Source: Mantis religiosa
Lineage: Eukaryota; Arthropoda; Insecta; Mantodea; Mantidae
Length of the DNA stretch: 64,000 nucleotides
Direction: 5' to 3'
Assembly (NCBI GenBank): GCA_030765055.1
Contig: CM060952.1
Location: 80,324,664-80,388,663 of the forward strand
A model generated the notes under the pieces. That model saw nothing but the letters and a program-made list of their open reading frames with translations. It searched no databases and was not told the DNA's origin. The translations under genes were made by a program, and so were the position numbers. Of this stretch, positions 53,167 through 63,559 are shown in pieces; the stretch's first letter is position 1, and the number at the start of each line of letters is the position of its first letter.

Positions 53167-54540
53167 ATACAATAAAACTATTTCAACAATCGTTTATTTC
53201 GATTAATGTGATGTAGATAGAAAAATAAGCATTTATGATAATAGTTTTTACAAGTATTGTGAGGGTACACGTCAGGTTTGTCTAAAAGATGTGAGTGGTG
53301 TGCAATTAACAATTAATTTTAAGGAGATATAGTTAACCAAGCACTGACACTGCGGCTTTAACTGCTGGTGTTATCTGTTCATAGACAAAGAGGTGCATCG
53401 GCGGCGAGAATTACTGAAGAACTTACAGAGAGTTACGTAGCTTAAGAAGTCATTATATCAAGTAAGTAAAGCTTCCAGAACTACCATTTACACGGAAAAT
53501 TGTTCGTAAATCTTTATTCTTACAAAAAAGTATGATTTCCATTAATATACATAAGTTTAAGATATTTCCGCCAGAAATGAAATGTATATTTTGAATTTTC
53601 TGTGATATCCTCAAAAGCTCTCTTCATTCAAATAACTGTTGTATAACTGGTAAGCTGTAAGAAATAGACAAAATGTTACTATACAGAAGATGCAGATTTT
53701 GGCTAAAACAACAATTGGATACTTAACAGTAGAAAGATGCTACGCGCCAAATCCATGTAAAAACTGATAGTGGTTTGAAAGATGCAGGATATCAGGGAGC
53801 ATTACATGTGAAAAGGAATAAGTGTGTTGAGATTTCAAAGTGGTTAGAAATGCCACCACCAGATGGTAATAGAGCTAAGTTACCTTATGATTTCACAAGA
53901 ATGTCGCATGTGATATTCTATTGTTCGTGGTTCTGTTTGGTGCCGTGATAAGCGTATGCATAGACTGTTCCTACATTGTGAATTATTGCTCTTCAAATTG
54001 TAAGCTGTGTGAGTAAATATTGCATAATATTATATAACATACAATCATATAACATTGTCATAAATTAAACATTATATATGTAAAGGTTATCTTTAAACCA
54101 TTTTGTACATATGTGATGCGCATATGTTAGGTTATTGCTGGTGAAAGCCACATGTATAGGAAACGAAAAAATAATGGTAGTGGAACATTAACAGGTGAAC
54201 AGAAAATATTGAAGGCTAAAGACCTAGCCTATGAAACACACTCAAGATACCTATGCCAACTGAAAACCCTTCCTCACAGCTAGTAAGATAATCTCATCAC
54301 TGGCTATCAAATTTAATAATACAAAATGATTGCTGTTGATTGATTGTTGTGTACAGATACCCAGTATCCTCTACAGAACAAGAATCGAATGATGGTATTT
54401 CGTTTTCTAGTGGCAAATGGGTTTACAAGAATAGAACAGCCATTTCTTGTTAGTGGGCACAGCTTCCTTTCCTGAGTTTGCCTTGATGGAGAGAAGGAAG
54501 TCAGCGACGAAGGCATTTGTAGCCAGTGACCTGTAACAAT
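53167..54540. other. No recognised gene
   Basis: AT-rich. The 53575-53625 stretch repeats 27998-28050. A short RQRGASAARITEEL translation near 53385 hints at a transposase scrap but is too short to call. Confidence 0.35.
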
Positions 54541-54544
54541 TGGT

Positions 54545-54905
54545 TTGGTTTAGGCACCCAGAATTGAAAATATTTAAATATGTTTAATGGTAGATAAGGA
54601 TCGATATGGAAAAGTTAAAGTGCATAAGAAATGAAAGTGTAAAATTCAATGGGTCATGATATTATGCAATATGTATATGATATGAATGGTAAGTATTGGT
54701 AGCTGCAAAAATGATGTGATGTGTTGACGTGGACAGTGAAAAAGAAGTTTGGTGGTTATGGCAACGAAAGGAGAAAAATCAATAATCTTAGACAAGTAGC
54801 GAAAAGATAGCGTCTTTGGATCGTGTAATGTTGAAGGCAACAGATGTCTTTTGATTATGTAGTGTCGAAGGGAACAGACTATAATTCTGTGTCGGAATGG
54901 CGTGT
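54545..54905 (+). repeat. Fragment of the same LTR family, opposite orientation
   Basis: The reverse complement aligns with the LTR around 50520-50880: AAAGACGC...TTTTC, CACTACCAA, ATCACATCAT and CATGAC/CTACTGAATTTTA-like blocks in the same order. Partial and diverged. Confidence 0.6.
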
Positions 54906-57700
54906 ACAAAAATATCTATAGAGATTATAAACTATATTCACAGTTTCTGTGAAAATTTGTTACTCAAAATTAAAAGATTTAAATTATATTAATTTAAATA
55001 GAAAAATTTAATTACTTCCTCAAAAGATGAAAAGTTAATTTCCTCGCCCGAGACCACACCTGAATTCAAAGAGTTTTTCTCATGCAACAACTGGAGCAGC
55101 AGACGTGGATAACATCTAAAGGAATTGCTCATCCTGAGACGCCGGATCTGACATAAGCTCAGATTAAAACGATTGCGAGACCTGGAACATCAGCGCCATC
55201 ACCAAGGATAGGACGCAGCAACAGCATCATCCTACATCATCTCCACCATGAACATCACTCGCCCATACGTACGGAACAGACCTATACAAAATGGTTGTTA
55301 AACCTTTCAAAGTAATTTCAATGAATAGTTCAAAGAATTTTTTAATCATTCAAACCGTGACAGATGAGATAATCCCCACCAAAAGTTCTGAACATTTCTA
55401 AGACTGTCAGTACGATTCATCAGATAGAGAAAGTGTATCAGTAAGAGTTACACGGAAATAGAAAGAGTCTGTAACGTGAGAGTCTTAAAAAGGGGGAAAC
55501 ATTCAATCGGCTATCTTGAAATCTTGTTCGTGAATAAACTTAATTATAGATGAGAAACGTAGTATTTGAAGGTCATGATGCCTTACTTGGAAAGGAGCTA
55601 GTATAAAGAATGTTATATGCTGATCTGTGAGGAATGAGTGGGGAAGTAGCTCCTTTGAGTAGCTTGATGGCACTTTGCAACTTACATAAAAGTCTATGTG
55701 TGAACTCCTTTCAGCACCATACAACTCCAGCTGTGTCATGAAACTGACAATAACGTATGATATGAAACTCATTCATAACTTTAAAAAGTTTGATGAACAA
55801 ATAATTAAAAACTTCACTATGGACTGTTTGTTATAACTTCTGCTCATAAATTTAGCACTTTGCACCAGTCTACCCATAAGTATCCAATTAGTGTGACACA
55901 TTTCTGGGAGGAACCATTTCACAGATATTATTTGTTACTGATTTACATTTTCAAATACTTAGACGAAAGTAGTAAATCACTACTTTTTCCCACAATCATT
56001 TAAAGATATCACAGAGTAGCCAGGTATTATTTAGCCTCCTGTAATCTTTTTATACCTGAAACAAATGTGTAAATGTGTAACGGACATTTTCCTCGATCAA
56101 CATGAAGTACATCGAAAAATGCGTTTTTGTAGGAATAGTTTCTAGAAGCTTCTCTAAGTACGCCTTTGTCTAGACGATGACCTTTTCATGTCTAGCGACA
56201 CGAACATATCGTAGAAATTCAGGTTGGGTGATTATGCAGGGCATATCAACAATTTGGCGGCGACAACACCGAATGAATGTGCTACTACTGCACTTTCTTC
56301 TTCACCAAATGGGGCCGTGTTTTCATGTAGTATGTGGCCAATAACTTACTGCAACATTCTCTAGTAGTCGTTTCTCCATTTTCCCATATGTTTATGTGCA
56401 TGACAACCTTCTTAAAGGTCGTCGCTATCCTTTTCTCTGCCGATGGGAACCCATTGTTTTAATTGTGTACTGATGAATGCAGGTCTGATCGCCGGAATAT
56501 GCCCTACAAATTTCGCTTAAATAGCTCCAAGCATATCTTCGAAATTGAAAGGCTGTTGTTCAATGTGAGCACACACGTGACACCCATCAGGCAATTTATC
56601 ATCAGGGTTGCAGAATCTTCGAGCGCCACCAGGAGTGCCCAGGTTTGAAATGAATTCTCCGGGCATACAAGCCGATGACTTTAATCAACGGGCTTGAATA
56701 TGCCCTTATTCATTATTTTGAATAATTATGTTCCTTGTTAATTTCTTATTGTAGCAAAACGCTGCATTTCTATTCTTATTCGACAACTTTTCATTGAAGT
56801 GTCTGTAATATTTCTCTCGCACAACAAATAAACACTGACAAGTCACGGCAACTGGCAACATCTATCTCTGTGCTCTCACGTCGTTCATTGTCAGTTATCA
56901 ACCGATTCAGTTTACCGGCAATTTGTTGAAACGCTCGGATCGTGCGTGAATACTAGACTAGTTTTCACAATTGAAAATTGGAGTAATGACAATGAAATGA
57001 CGAGACGGTGGTTACAAAACATTGGTAGTAACGTCTAAATAAATAAAGATTATAATGGCCGAGAATAAACATTTACATTTCTACAATTATGTTCTTAAAA
57101 GCAACACATTTCTGAATGCAGCGAAATCTTTAAAAAAAAAATGAATATTAAGGTACGATTTTATAAAGTAATATTGCTATTGTTTTATGTGACATGGTAT
57201 AAGTTTGGTTAGTCGTAATAACAACATTAGTATTAGCAGTAAGTAGTAGTAAATTTTTATTATCTGCGTAAACATTGTCACCGTAATAATACAAAAAATT
57301 CTGTTATACAATCTGCTTCAATTGACATAAACTATGACCATGTAATTTTTTTTAACTCCATGGCCCGTTAGTTACTCTCCGACCTGTCTCGAGGTTATTC
57401 TGGTAAACCTATTTATCAGTAGTTGTCGACACACTATGGTCTCTGCCACTTTCTATGAGTGTTCTGAATAATTATCTTACTTGTTTTCCTTAGCTATTTT
57501 AATATTTACAGTTAGCAATTGCCAGTAAAGTTATTTAAATTAGATTTAGTTATTTATTGACTTTCATGATGTTGCCTGTTTCTCATCTAAAACCAGCTTA
57601 GACCCACCCCTATATATGTCTTATACTTATTTATTTATTGCGTAATATTCTTTTGGTATCTTTGAAATGGCCGGTTGAGGTGAAGGTGGTTCAATAAGCT
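54906..57700. other. No recognised gene; one inverted dispersed repeat
   Basis: Contains the reverse copy (55095-55220) of the repeat at 14846-14990. The rest is AT-rich, with short frames only (61 codons at 56463-56648, 89 at 55503-55772) that match nothing I know. Confidence 0.45.
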
Positions 57701-57793
57701 AGCATGTACTACACGAATATAGCTAGCTGCAACAAAAACTTCACTTATCTTAAGAAAATGATGTACATTTTTCTTATTAATTGATGAGATCGA

Positions 57794-57821
57794 TTTCGTA
57801 AACCATTGTTTACATCCTCAG
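57794..57821 (-). ncRNA. Hammerhead-like core in Penelope 3' region
   Basis: Minus strand: CTGAGGA, T, perfect 6-bp stem GTAAAC/GTTTAC with a 4-base loop, then GAAATC. Same layout as 47697-47732 with unrelated stem bases, so the stem pairing is conserved while the sequence is not. Activity untested. Confidence 0.45.
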
Positions 57822-58019
57822 CCCTCAAATAACTTCGTAGTCAATTACACTTCCAGAGATTACTGTGTTTTTTCCAGTATTAACAAAATGTGAAAATGAA
57901 ATAAACTTAGAAACAGAATCAACTACTGGTATTTCAAATTTCGTTATGCGACGTTTATTTTCTAAAATAAATATTTTTCCCAAACAATTAAATCTATCGA
58001 ACCATTTAATTGTTTTAAT

Positions 58020-58330
58020 AATTTAACTTATGGATTTATTTCATAGTTATATGACCAGAAATGATCTGCTGCGGCCGATTGATCAGTTTGTTTATCCTTA
58101 ATGTCACGGAAATGTTCTTTCGTTCTGGTTTCCAAATTACCTTTCATGTGTGTGTAGTGTTTAACGCCCGCTTTTACTACATACGGCACCGCAGGCGGTG
58201 ACACTGATGATGCATGAGATGAAGATGGAGCACCGGTGGAATGAGATGGCGGGGGAAACCGGAGGTCCCGGAGAAAACCCGCCCCAGCTCTTTCCAATAT
58301 AGACCTGATAACAATCTAAACAATTACATT
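58020..58330 (-). pseudogene. Penelope GIY-YIG endonuclease, split by SINE-B
   Basis: Minus strand from about 58325: CNCLDCYQVYIGKS, the Cys-containing GIY-YIG start of Penelope endonucleases, then a SINE-B fragment, then NLETRTKEHFRDIK and SAAADHFWSYNYEINP, matching the R...EH and A.H blocks. It ends at a stop at 58028. The endonuclease would nick target DNA to prime reverse transcription. Confidence 0.82.
58152..58292 (-). mobile_element. SINE-B fragment in the GIY-YIG gene
   Basis: 140 bp nearly identical to the 3' part of the 34501-34752 copy (ACGGCACCGCAGGCGGTGACACTGATGATG...), lacking the tRNA head. It is 5'-truncated. No convincing TSD is seen. Confidence 0.85.
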
Positions 58331-58392
58331 GATAAAGACCAGATATTAATTAATTAGGAATTTTATCTTTTTTAGAGAAATATAGTAGTTTT

Positions 58393-58506
58393 AATACTAT
58401 TACACAAATATAAATATATATAAATATAAATATAATATATATATATAAATATTTGCCACTAAGGTTCTACTTAAGAAATTGGTGTTAAAACTTCTTTCTA
58501 ACAGAA
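58393..58506. repeat. Single arm of the fold-back repeat
   Basis: ACACAAATATAAATAT (with an AT expansion), ATTTGCCACTAAGG, CTTAAGAAATTGGTGTTAA and ACTTCTTTCTAA match the left arm of 8363-8439 in order, without the mirror arm. Confidence 0.78.
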
Positions 58507-58725
58507 ATACTATGTTTATTTTGAGGAACTAAGGTTATAACAAACTATAAACATTTTTGAAAATGTTTACTAACCCAAGAATGGTAGGTAAATTATTCAA
58601 AATTATAATCGTTTTTTATTTTTTAAGGGTAGAAATGTCATTAACCTTTTTTTATATTTAAATGTTGCATTCTTTTTGTATAAAGTCTTTATTAAAACCA
58701 TTAATTAAAGCAGTATTAATAATAA

Positions 58726-59202
58726 TGTGACTTTGTGGGTTCGTAGAATTAAAAGTATTGATTGCAGAAAATTTAAAATGGTTTTCATTTCAGTAAAAAG
58801 ACGCTGTTTACAACCCTGGCAGCAGCAAACTTACGCAACATACACAAACGCAGTCTTCAAGGTCGTCCCTTTATTACCGCCAACACGTAAATAAAAGAAT
58901 TCACAGCGTTACACTTCAAAATACTACACAGCTGCACACACACAGTTAAGAACTCGCTAGCAACTCACTAGCCACTAACTCCTCTCCGACAGCTGCGGCG
59001 TTTTATACCTCCAGGCATTGTTCCAGAATGTAATCGATCGTTCAATAACGATCGCGAAGCAGCGAGAGATAGAGCGAAATATTTCTGTCTCTTTCTGCCC
59101 CTGTTTCCCTCTCCCTCTTGGCAAGCATTCAGCGCTGCGCGTCACTATCTGTCTCTGCCCACGCATAGCTCCGGCTTTCAGCACAACAACGCCTGGGAGA
59201 CA
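58726..59202 (-). mobile_element. Solo LTR of another gypsy-like family
   Basis: 477 bp. Its minus strand runs from TGTCTCCCAGGCGTTG to CACAAAGTCACA, the same 3' terminal string as the gypsy-2 family LTR, with TATAAAACGCCG as a TATA box and an AATAAAGGGACG poly(A)-like site. The internal sequence differs from both gypsy LTRs. Flanks ATAA and ATAT are only an approximate TSD. Confidence 0.72.
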
Positions 59203-59335
59203 ATATGCTTATATTCTATATTAAATTCCTCTTTATTCAGGGGTATATTTATTAATCTATAAATAAAATTACTAAAATACAACAAATTCATGTGAAAAGA
59301 GGTTAAAACTTTTATTTCTATGTCATTATTATCGA

Positions 59336-59393
59336 GTGAGTGAGTGAGTGTGTGGTGTTTAAGGGCCCGTCGACAGCAAGATCATTTGGGCCC
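59336..59393 (-). mobile_element. 58-bp mini-retroposon copy B
   Basis: Reverse-oriented relative to copy A at 23997. The perfect 14-bp TSD GTCATTATTATCGA (59322-59335 and 59394-59407) encloses a (GTGA)n tail, GTGTTTAAGGGCCCGTCGAC and AGCAAGATCATTTGGGCCC. Confidence 0.88.
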
Positions 59394-59449
59394 GTCATTA
59401 TTATCGATATGTGTAGACTTTCTATAAATACCTAAGTTTAATTTATTAT

Positions 59450-60240
59450 TATTTCTTATTATTTTTAAATCTAGAAAAGGAGGAGATCCATTAAGTTTAG
59501 TTTCTAATGTGAATTTTATAGCTTTATCTTGTAAATTTAGTCATTTTAAAGCATTTATCAGGAAAAGTAGCAAAAAATCTTCAACATACCTAAACCAGGT
59601 TTTAAAAATTAAAGGGAATGTTTTGTGACTTGCATTTCGAAAACAAAAATCCTCATAAAAATGTCAGCAAGAAAAGGTGAAAGAGGATTAGCCATTGCTA
59701 AGCCAGAAGTTTGTTGAAAAAATTCACCATTAAACGTAACAAAATCTTGATCCAAACAAATATTAGTAAGTTTAACAATCAACTATTAAGTCCTCATGTA
59801 AATTTATTGAATTCAACCACTTTTTAAAATAAATGAAAAGCTTTCCTCTAGGAATACTAGGAAATAAGGCAGTTACATCAAGAGAAACAAGTTTATCAGT
59901 CTTGAATAATACAACACTGTCAATCTTTTTACTACTTCAAAAGAATTTTTAATACTTCAAATCATATATTTAAAAGAATTGCTCAATTTTTATGTAACCA
60001 ATTAGTTAAATTGTAAGTTGGTTAATTTATACAATTTACATTAAGTCTCATTTTATTTCCCGGTTTATGAATTTTAGGAAGAGCATTAATTCTAGATAAA
60101 ACAGGATTACTAGCTTTTCCAAAATCTTTTTCTTTGTTTGATATAATTTTCGCTTCATTAAGCATTTTATTAAAATTAGAAATACAAGATCTTAAAGGAT
60201 ACTTATTAATTTTTATGATTTAAGATTTCCTTTGTGTAAC
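59450..60240 (-). pseudogene. Penelope reverse transcriptase, degenerate
   Basis: Minus-strand translations show INALPKIHKPGNKMRL (about 60110-60060), DKLVSLDVTALFPSIPRGK (59910-59850), SGLAMANPLSPFLADIFM-type sequence in shifted frames (59725-59660) and WFRYVEDFLLL (59605-59570). The last corresponds to the catalytic YVDD with the first Asp changed to Glu. The order matches Penelope RT. Multiple stops and shifts. Confidence 0.8.
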
Positions 60241-60515
60241 ATTATTCAGTGGTTGATATCACTTTATTTTGTGCATGAGTATGAAACGTAAATGTTATAA
60301 ATTCACCTCATTCATTGTATGAGTAATTTAATATTACGAAAGCTTTAACAAATAAATAATGAACTCGGTTAATGAACTTCTGAAAACTCGCTTTTCAAGG
60401 TGAGCATTAGAAGAAAAGATTAGTATAAAAATGTTTGGGTGACCTATACCCAAACTAAAGATTGAGCAAAAAGCAAAAGGAAGTAGAAATTCTAATTTTA
60501 ACAGGAAATTTAACA

Positions 60516-60519
<4 letters not shown>

Positions 60520-60605
<86 letters not shown>
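60520..60605. repeat. (AT)n(GT)n microsatellite abutting gypsy-3
   Basis: About 50 bp of AT followed by about 38 bp of TG that runs directly into the LTR sequence GGGTTCGTGAAATAAC. The LTR should start TGTGACTTTG here, so the TG tract may have grown from the LTR terminus. Confidence 0.88.
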
Positions 60606-60612
<7 letters not shown>

Positions 60613-60837
60613 TCGTGAAATAACAAGACGAGGTTACAAACGCAAAACTACACTTTATTTTCCTAGCAATACACCGTTTACCATTACAAATTGCTAGATC
60701 ACCTCAAAAACTTTTTATTTTTCAAACACTACTCTCAACTGTCTGTCGCTTCCGGTAACGAACGGCCCCGAAGATTCCCGAATCTCCACCGGCCATCATT
60801 TATTCATCGGCTTCGCGAGTCTACCGCCAGGGTAACA
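60606..60837 (-). repeat. 3' LTR of gypsy-3
   Basis: Nearly identical to 63055-63294 over ~230 bp (a few differences such as GAAGATTCC/GAAGTTTCC), so the insertion is younger than gypsy-1 and gypsy-2. Confidence 0.92.
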
Positions 60838-60848
60838 CTGCTCCCTCC

Positions 60849-61259
60849 TCAAGGCTGGTCGTCCCGAACAGCCCCTTCGTAGCGGGCCAGGCGATCCAGG
60901 TGTACCACCAACATCTTTCCTCGGGGCACCTTCTGGATGCGGTAGACCACGTCGTTAATCCTCTTCACCACACGGTACGGTCCTTGCCATGGCTGCTGAA
61001 GCTTCGGGCAGCGTCCCTTGGTTCGGGTCGGGCGGTACAACCAGACCAGGTCACCTTGCTGGAACCCTTGGCTGATGGCTTGCCTGTCGTATCGGGTTTT
61101 CATGCGGTCGCTCGCCTTCTGGATGTTCTGGCGAGCCATCTCGTGCATGTGGTGGAGGTGGTCCACCAGGTTCTCCACATCCCTCAAGAGTGGCCCCAAG
61201 TCTGCGTCCGCCAGCTGCTCCCTCCTCAGGCCTGCGCTATCCCAGCCATCCGCAGGCAT
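60849..61259 (-). pseudogene. Gypsy-3 linker fused to integrase C-terminus
   Basis: 136 codons: the RNase H-integrase linker (LRREQLADADLGPLLRDVE) joins directly to NLVDHLHHMHEMARQ and the C-terminal WQGPYRVVKRI and GKMLVVHLDRL blocks. The whole zinc-binding and DDE core (about 930 bp in gypsy-2) is missing, and the frame is preserved across the junction at about 61177. Confidence 0.85.
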
Positions 61260-61271
61260 TGCCGTGACTAC

Positions 61272-61976
61272 TCAAACTGCTGCGGCACGCTCCTTCTCCT
61301 CCACTCTTGTGCATTGGCCGCACTGTTCTGGACAGGGTCTTCGGGACATAGCGTCCGCGTTACCGTGACTCTTCCCTCTGCGATGTTCCGAGGTGAAGTC
61401 GTACTCCTGCTGCCTCTGGAACCAACGTGCTGTCTGGCCTTCCGGTCGCGCCGTCACCATCACCTCGCTCCTCGCGGGGACAACCACGTCTTCGTTCAAG
61501 ATGACCCTGCAAATTCCAAGGCGCTCTTCTGGTTGACGGAGTATAACCTCTTCTCCGTTGAGCCTCAGGACCTTCCTGCCGACGTCGACCGTCGCCTCGT
61601 GGCTCCTGAGGGCATCCAGTCCCAGAATCACCTCCTCAGCCACCTTCGCGAGGAACACCCACAGACGCACGGCACTCCGTCCCAAGGTCAGCTCCAGCAG
61701 GGCCTCCTTCTCCACAGGCAAGCTGTCGCCCGATGCCAACACAAGCTGGTATGGTCGGCTCGGCTTCCTCGTCGGCAAACCATTCGCCACGTCAGGTCTG
61801 ATGATGGTCACGGCTACCCCAGTGTCCACTAGCACGCGGCACGGCTTTCCTCCTACCCAGCCGTCCGCGATGAGGCTGTCATCCATACGCCGGCTGACGG
61901 CGCGCAGCGTCACTCGAGGGGATGGTGGTGTAGGCAGTCTCTCTGCAGGTGTCCGGGCCGTCCACACTCCCAACAC
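61272..61976 (-). pseudogene. Gypsy-3 protease fused to RNase H tail
   Basis: 234 codons. Retropepsin with catalytic LVDTGVAVTII and the second motif EVILGLD, both intact. It continues to EVMVTARPEGQTARW, where it jumps into the end of RNase H (YDFTSEHRRGKSHGNADAMS). RT and most of RNase H are deleted between, in frame. The protease itself looks functional. Confidence 0.85.
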
Positions 61977-63027
61977 AGGCCACTAGGTGTTCGCCGGCGT
62001 TCCTCAGCTGGTCTTCTGTCTCCGGCGTAGCGGACACTCCTCGTTCTCGACGTCGGAATAGATGCTACCTTGGCTGCCTCCATCCTTAATGCCGCTGTCA
62101 GCGCCTCGTGGATGGTTTTATAATCGCCGAGCATTAGGCGCTGACGAATCTCCGTGTCCCGTACCCCGTCGACAAAGTTGTAGGCGGCTTCTCGGGATAC
62201 GAACTCCAGTGGCAGGTCAACCAAGGCCTTGCTAGCTAGCTGCTCAATCGCTATGGCGAACTCCTGCAGCGTCTCCCCCGGCTGCTGTGACCTTGCCTTT
62301 AGTTGGCTGCGGTACGCTGCGGCTAAGCGGTGGTTCCCGAAACGATTCTCCAGGGCCTCCCAGAGGTCCTTGGGCGCCGTCGTTGTCTGCACCGCGTTTA
62401 GGACTTCTGCGGCCCGTCCCTGGAGGATGGCTATTAGCTGTGTGGCCGCCTCCTCCTCCGGTGACCATCTGTTGTGCTTGGCCACTGTGTCGAACTGGCG
62501 GCGGAAGACCTCTCATGTTGACGCGCCGTCATATTTTGGCGGTTTGACGCGCGCAGATGTTGTGTCGCGTCCCGGCGCGTCGGCCTTCAAATCCTTCAGT
62601 TTCCTGCCGACGACGTCCTCTACTATGGCGTTCAGGGACTTGACGCTGGTGTCGGCCTTTCCCTCCAGGTCGTCAACGTGGCTCACCAGGTCCTCGACGC
62701 GCTCGTCCACTTGGCCCATCCGCTTGCCCAGCTCCGTCACGTTATCCCTCACGCCGGCCAACTGTTCTTCAAACTTCACTGCAAGGGCCTTGTTTGCCGC
62801 TTTCATCTCCGTGGCCAGGCTGTCGTTCGCTGCCCTCATTTCTGTGGTCAGTTCGGCCATTTTTTGCGGTCATTGTCGTGGCCAAGTTGTTATCTGCCGC
62901 TTCCGTCTTCGCTGTTATTTCCGCGGCCAGGTTGTTATTTGCCGCTTCCGTTTTTGCAGCGTGGTTTTCATTTGCCGTCTTCATTTCTTCCATTTTCTCT
63001 AAAATCTTTGCCAATACAGCTTCCATT
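61910..63027 (-). pseudogene. Gypsy-3 gag, one frameshift and one nonsense
   Basis: Starts MEAVLAKILEKMEEMK at 63027. A frameshift in a short A/T run near 62862 precedes the coiled-coil frame 62860-62513, which ends at a TGA where Trp is expected (at 62513). The capsid frame 62485-61910 then runs through LQEFAIAIEQLASKALVDLP and the intact zinc knuckle CWECGRPGHLQRDC. Only two lesions in ~370 codons, fewer than in gypsy-1 or gypsy-2. Confidence 0.9.
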
Positions 63028-63035
63028 GTCGTATA

Positions 63036-63052
63036 TCCCACTTCTGACACCA
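63036..63052 (-). other. Primer-binding site of gypsy-3, tRNA-Leu-like
   Basis: Minus strand TGGTGTCAGAAGTGGGA, identical to gypsy-2, two bases inside the 5' LTR. Confidence 0.8.
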
Positions 63053-63054
63053 GT

Positions 63055-63294
63055 TGTGACTTTGGGGGTTCGTGAAATAACAAGACGAGGTTACAAACGC
63101 AAAACTACACTTTATTTTCCTAGCAATACACCGTTTACCATTACAAATTGCTAGATCACCTCAAAAACTGTTTATTTTTCAAACCCTACTCTCAACTGTC
63201 TGTCGCTTCCGGTAACGAACGGCCCCGAAGTTTCCCGAATCTCCACCGGCCATCATTTATTCATCGGCTTCGCGAGTCTACCGCCAGGGTAACA
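63055..63294 (-). repeat. 5' LTR of gypsy-3
   Basis: 240 bp, minus strand TGTTACCCTGGCGG...AAAGTCACA. Much shorter than the LTRs of gypsy-1 and gypsy-2 although the coding parts are closely related. Confidence 0.93.
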
Positions 63295-63559
63295 CTATAT
63301 ATATATCGAGTGGATCCATGGATCCATGGGCGTGAAATTAGAACTGCCCTATTTTAAAGTACTGATTTATCGTCTATGACGGATGTTAAAGATTTTGGTG
63401 ACATTAATGAGTATATAAAAAAGCATTAAAATAGCAAGAAGTACGTAAAAACTCATTTGACGTCTCAATGCTTGGAGCTATAAATATTGCAACGCAACTA
63501 ATTAGAGCATATCAGGAAGCAATGCCAAAAACATAATGAGGAAGTCGAAAGAAATACAT
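63295..63559. other. Spacer between gypsy-3 and the hAT fragment
   Basis: Short AT repeat at the gypsy-3 border. From about 63376 a broken forward translation (DFGDINEYIKKALK ... SMLGAINIATQLIRAYQEAMPKT) looks like decayed coding DNA of unknown family. Confidence 0.4.

Larger units (their letters stand above)
57700..60300 (-). mobile_element. Penelope-like element, decayed and invaded
   Basis: Minus-strand order: reverse transcriptase (60240-59450), a SINE-like mini-insertion (59336-59393), a solo LTR (58726-59202), a fold-back-arm copy (58393-58506), GIY-YIG endonuclease (58330-58020) interrupted by a SINE-B piece, and a 3' region with a hammerhead-like motif (57794-57821). RT plus GIY-YIG is diagnostic of Penelope-like retroelements. 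Many stops; inactive. Outer boundaries were not determined. Confidence 0.82.
60606..63294 (-). mobile_element. Gypsy-3: internally deleted gypsy element
   Basis: LTRs 63055-63294 (5', 240 bp, complete) and ~60606-60837 (3', inner end complete, outer end merged with a TG tract). The primer site TGGTGTCAGAAGTGGGA and a purine tract (minus-strand GAGGAGGGAGCAG) are present. The interior keeps Gag, zinc knuckle and protease but lacks almost all of RT, most of RNase H and the integrase core; the integrase C-terminal tail is retained. It could move only with enzymes from relatives such as gypsy-2. Confidence 0.92.

Noticed and set aside
58720..59210. Confident TSD for the 58726-59202 solo LTR
   Set aside because: Flanks ATAA and ATAT agree in only three of four AT bases, which is not informative.
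60900..61832. 310-codon forward ORF
   Set aside because: Antisense shadow of the gypsy-3 protease and pol remnants.
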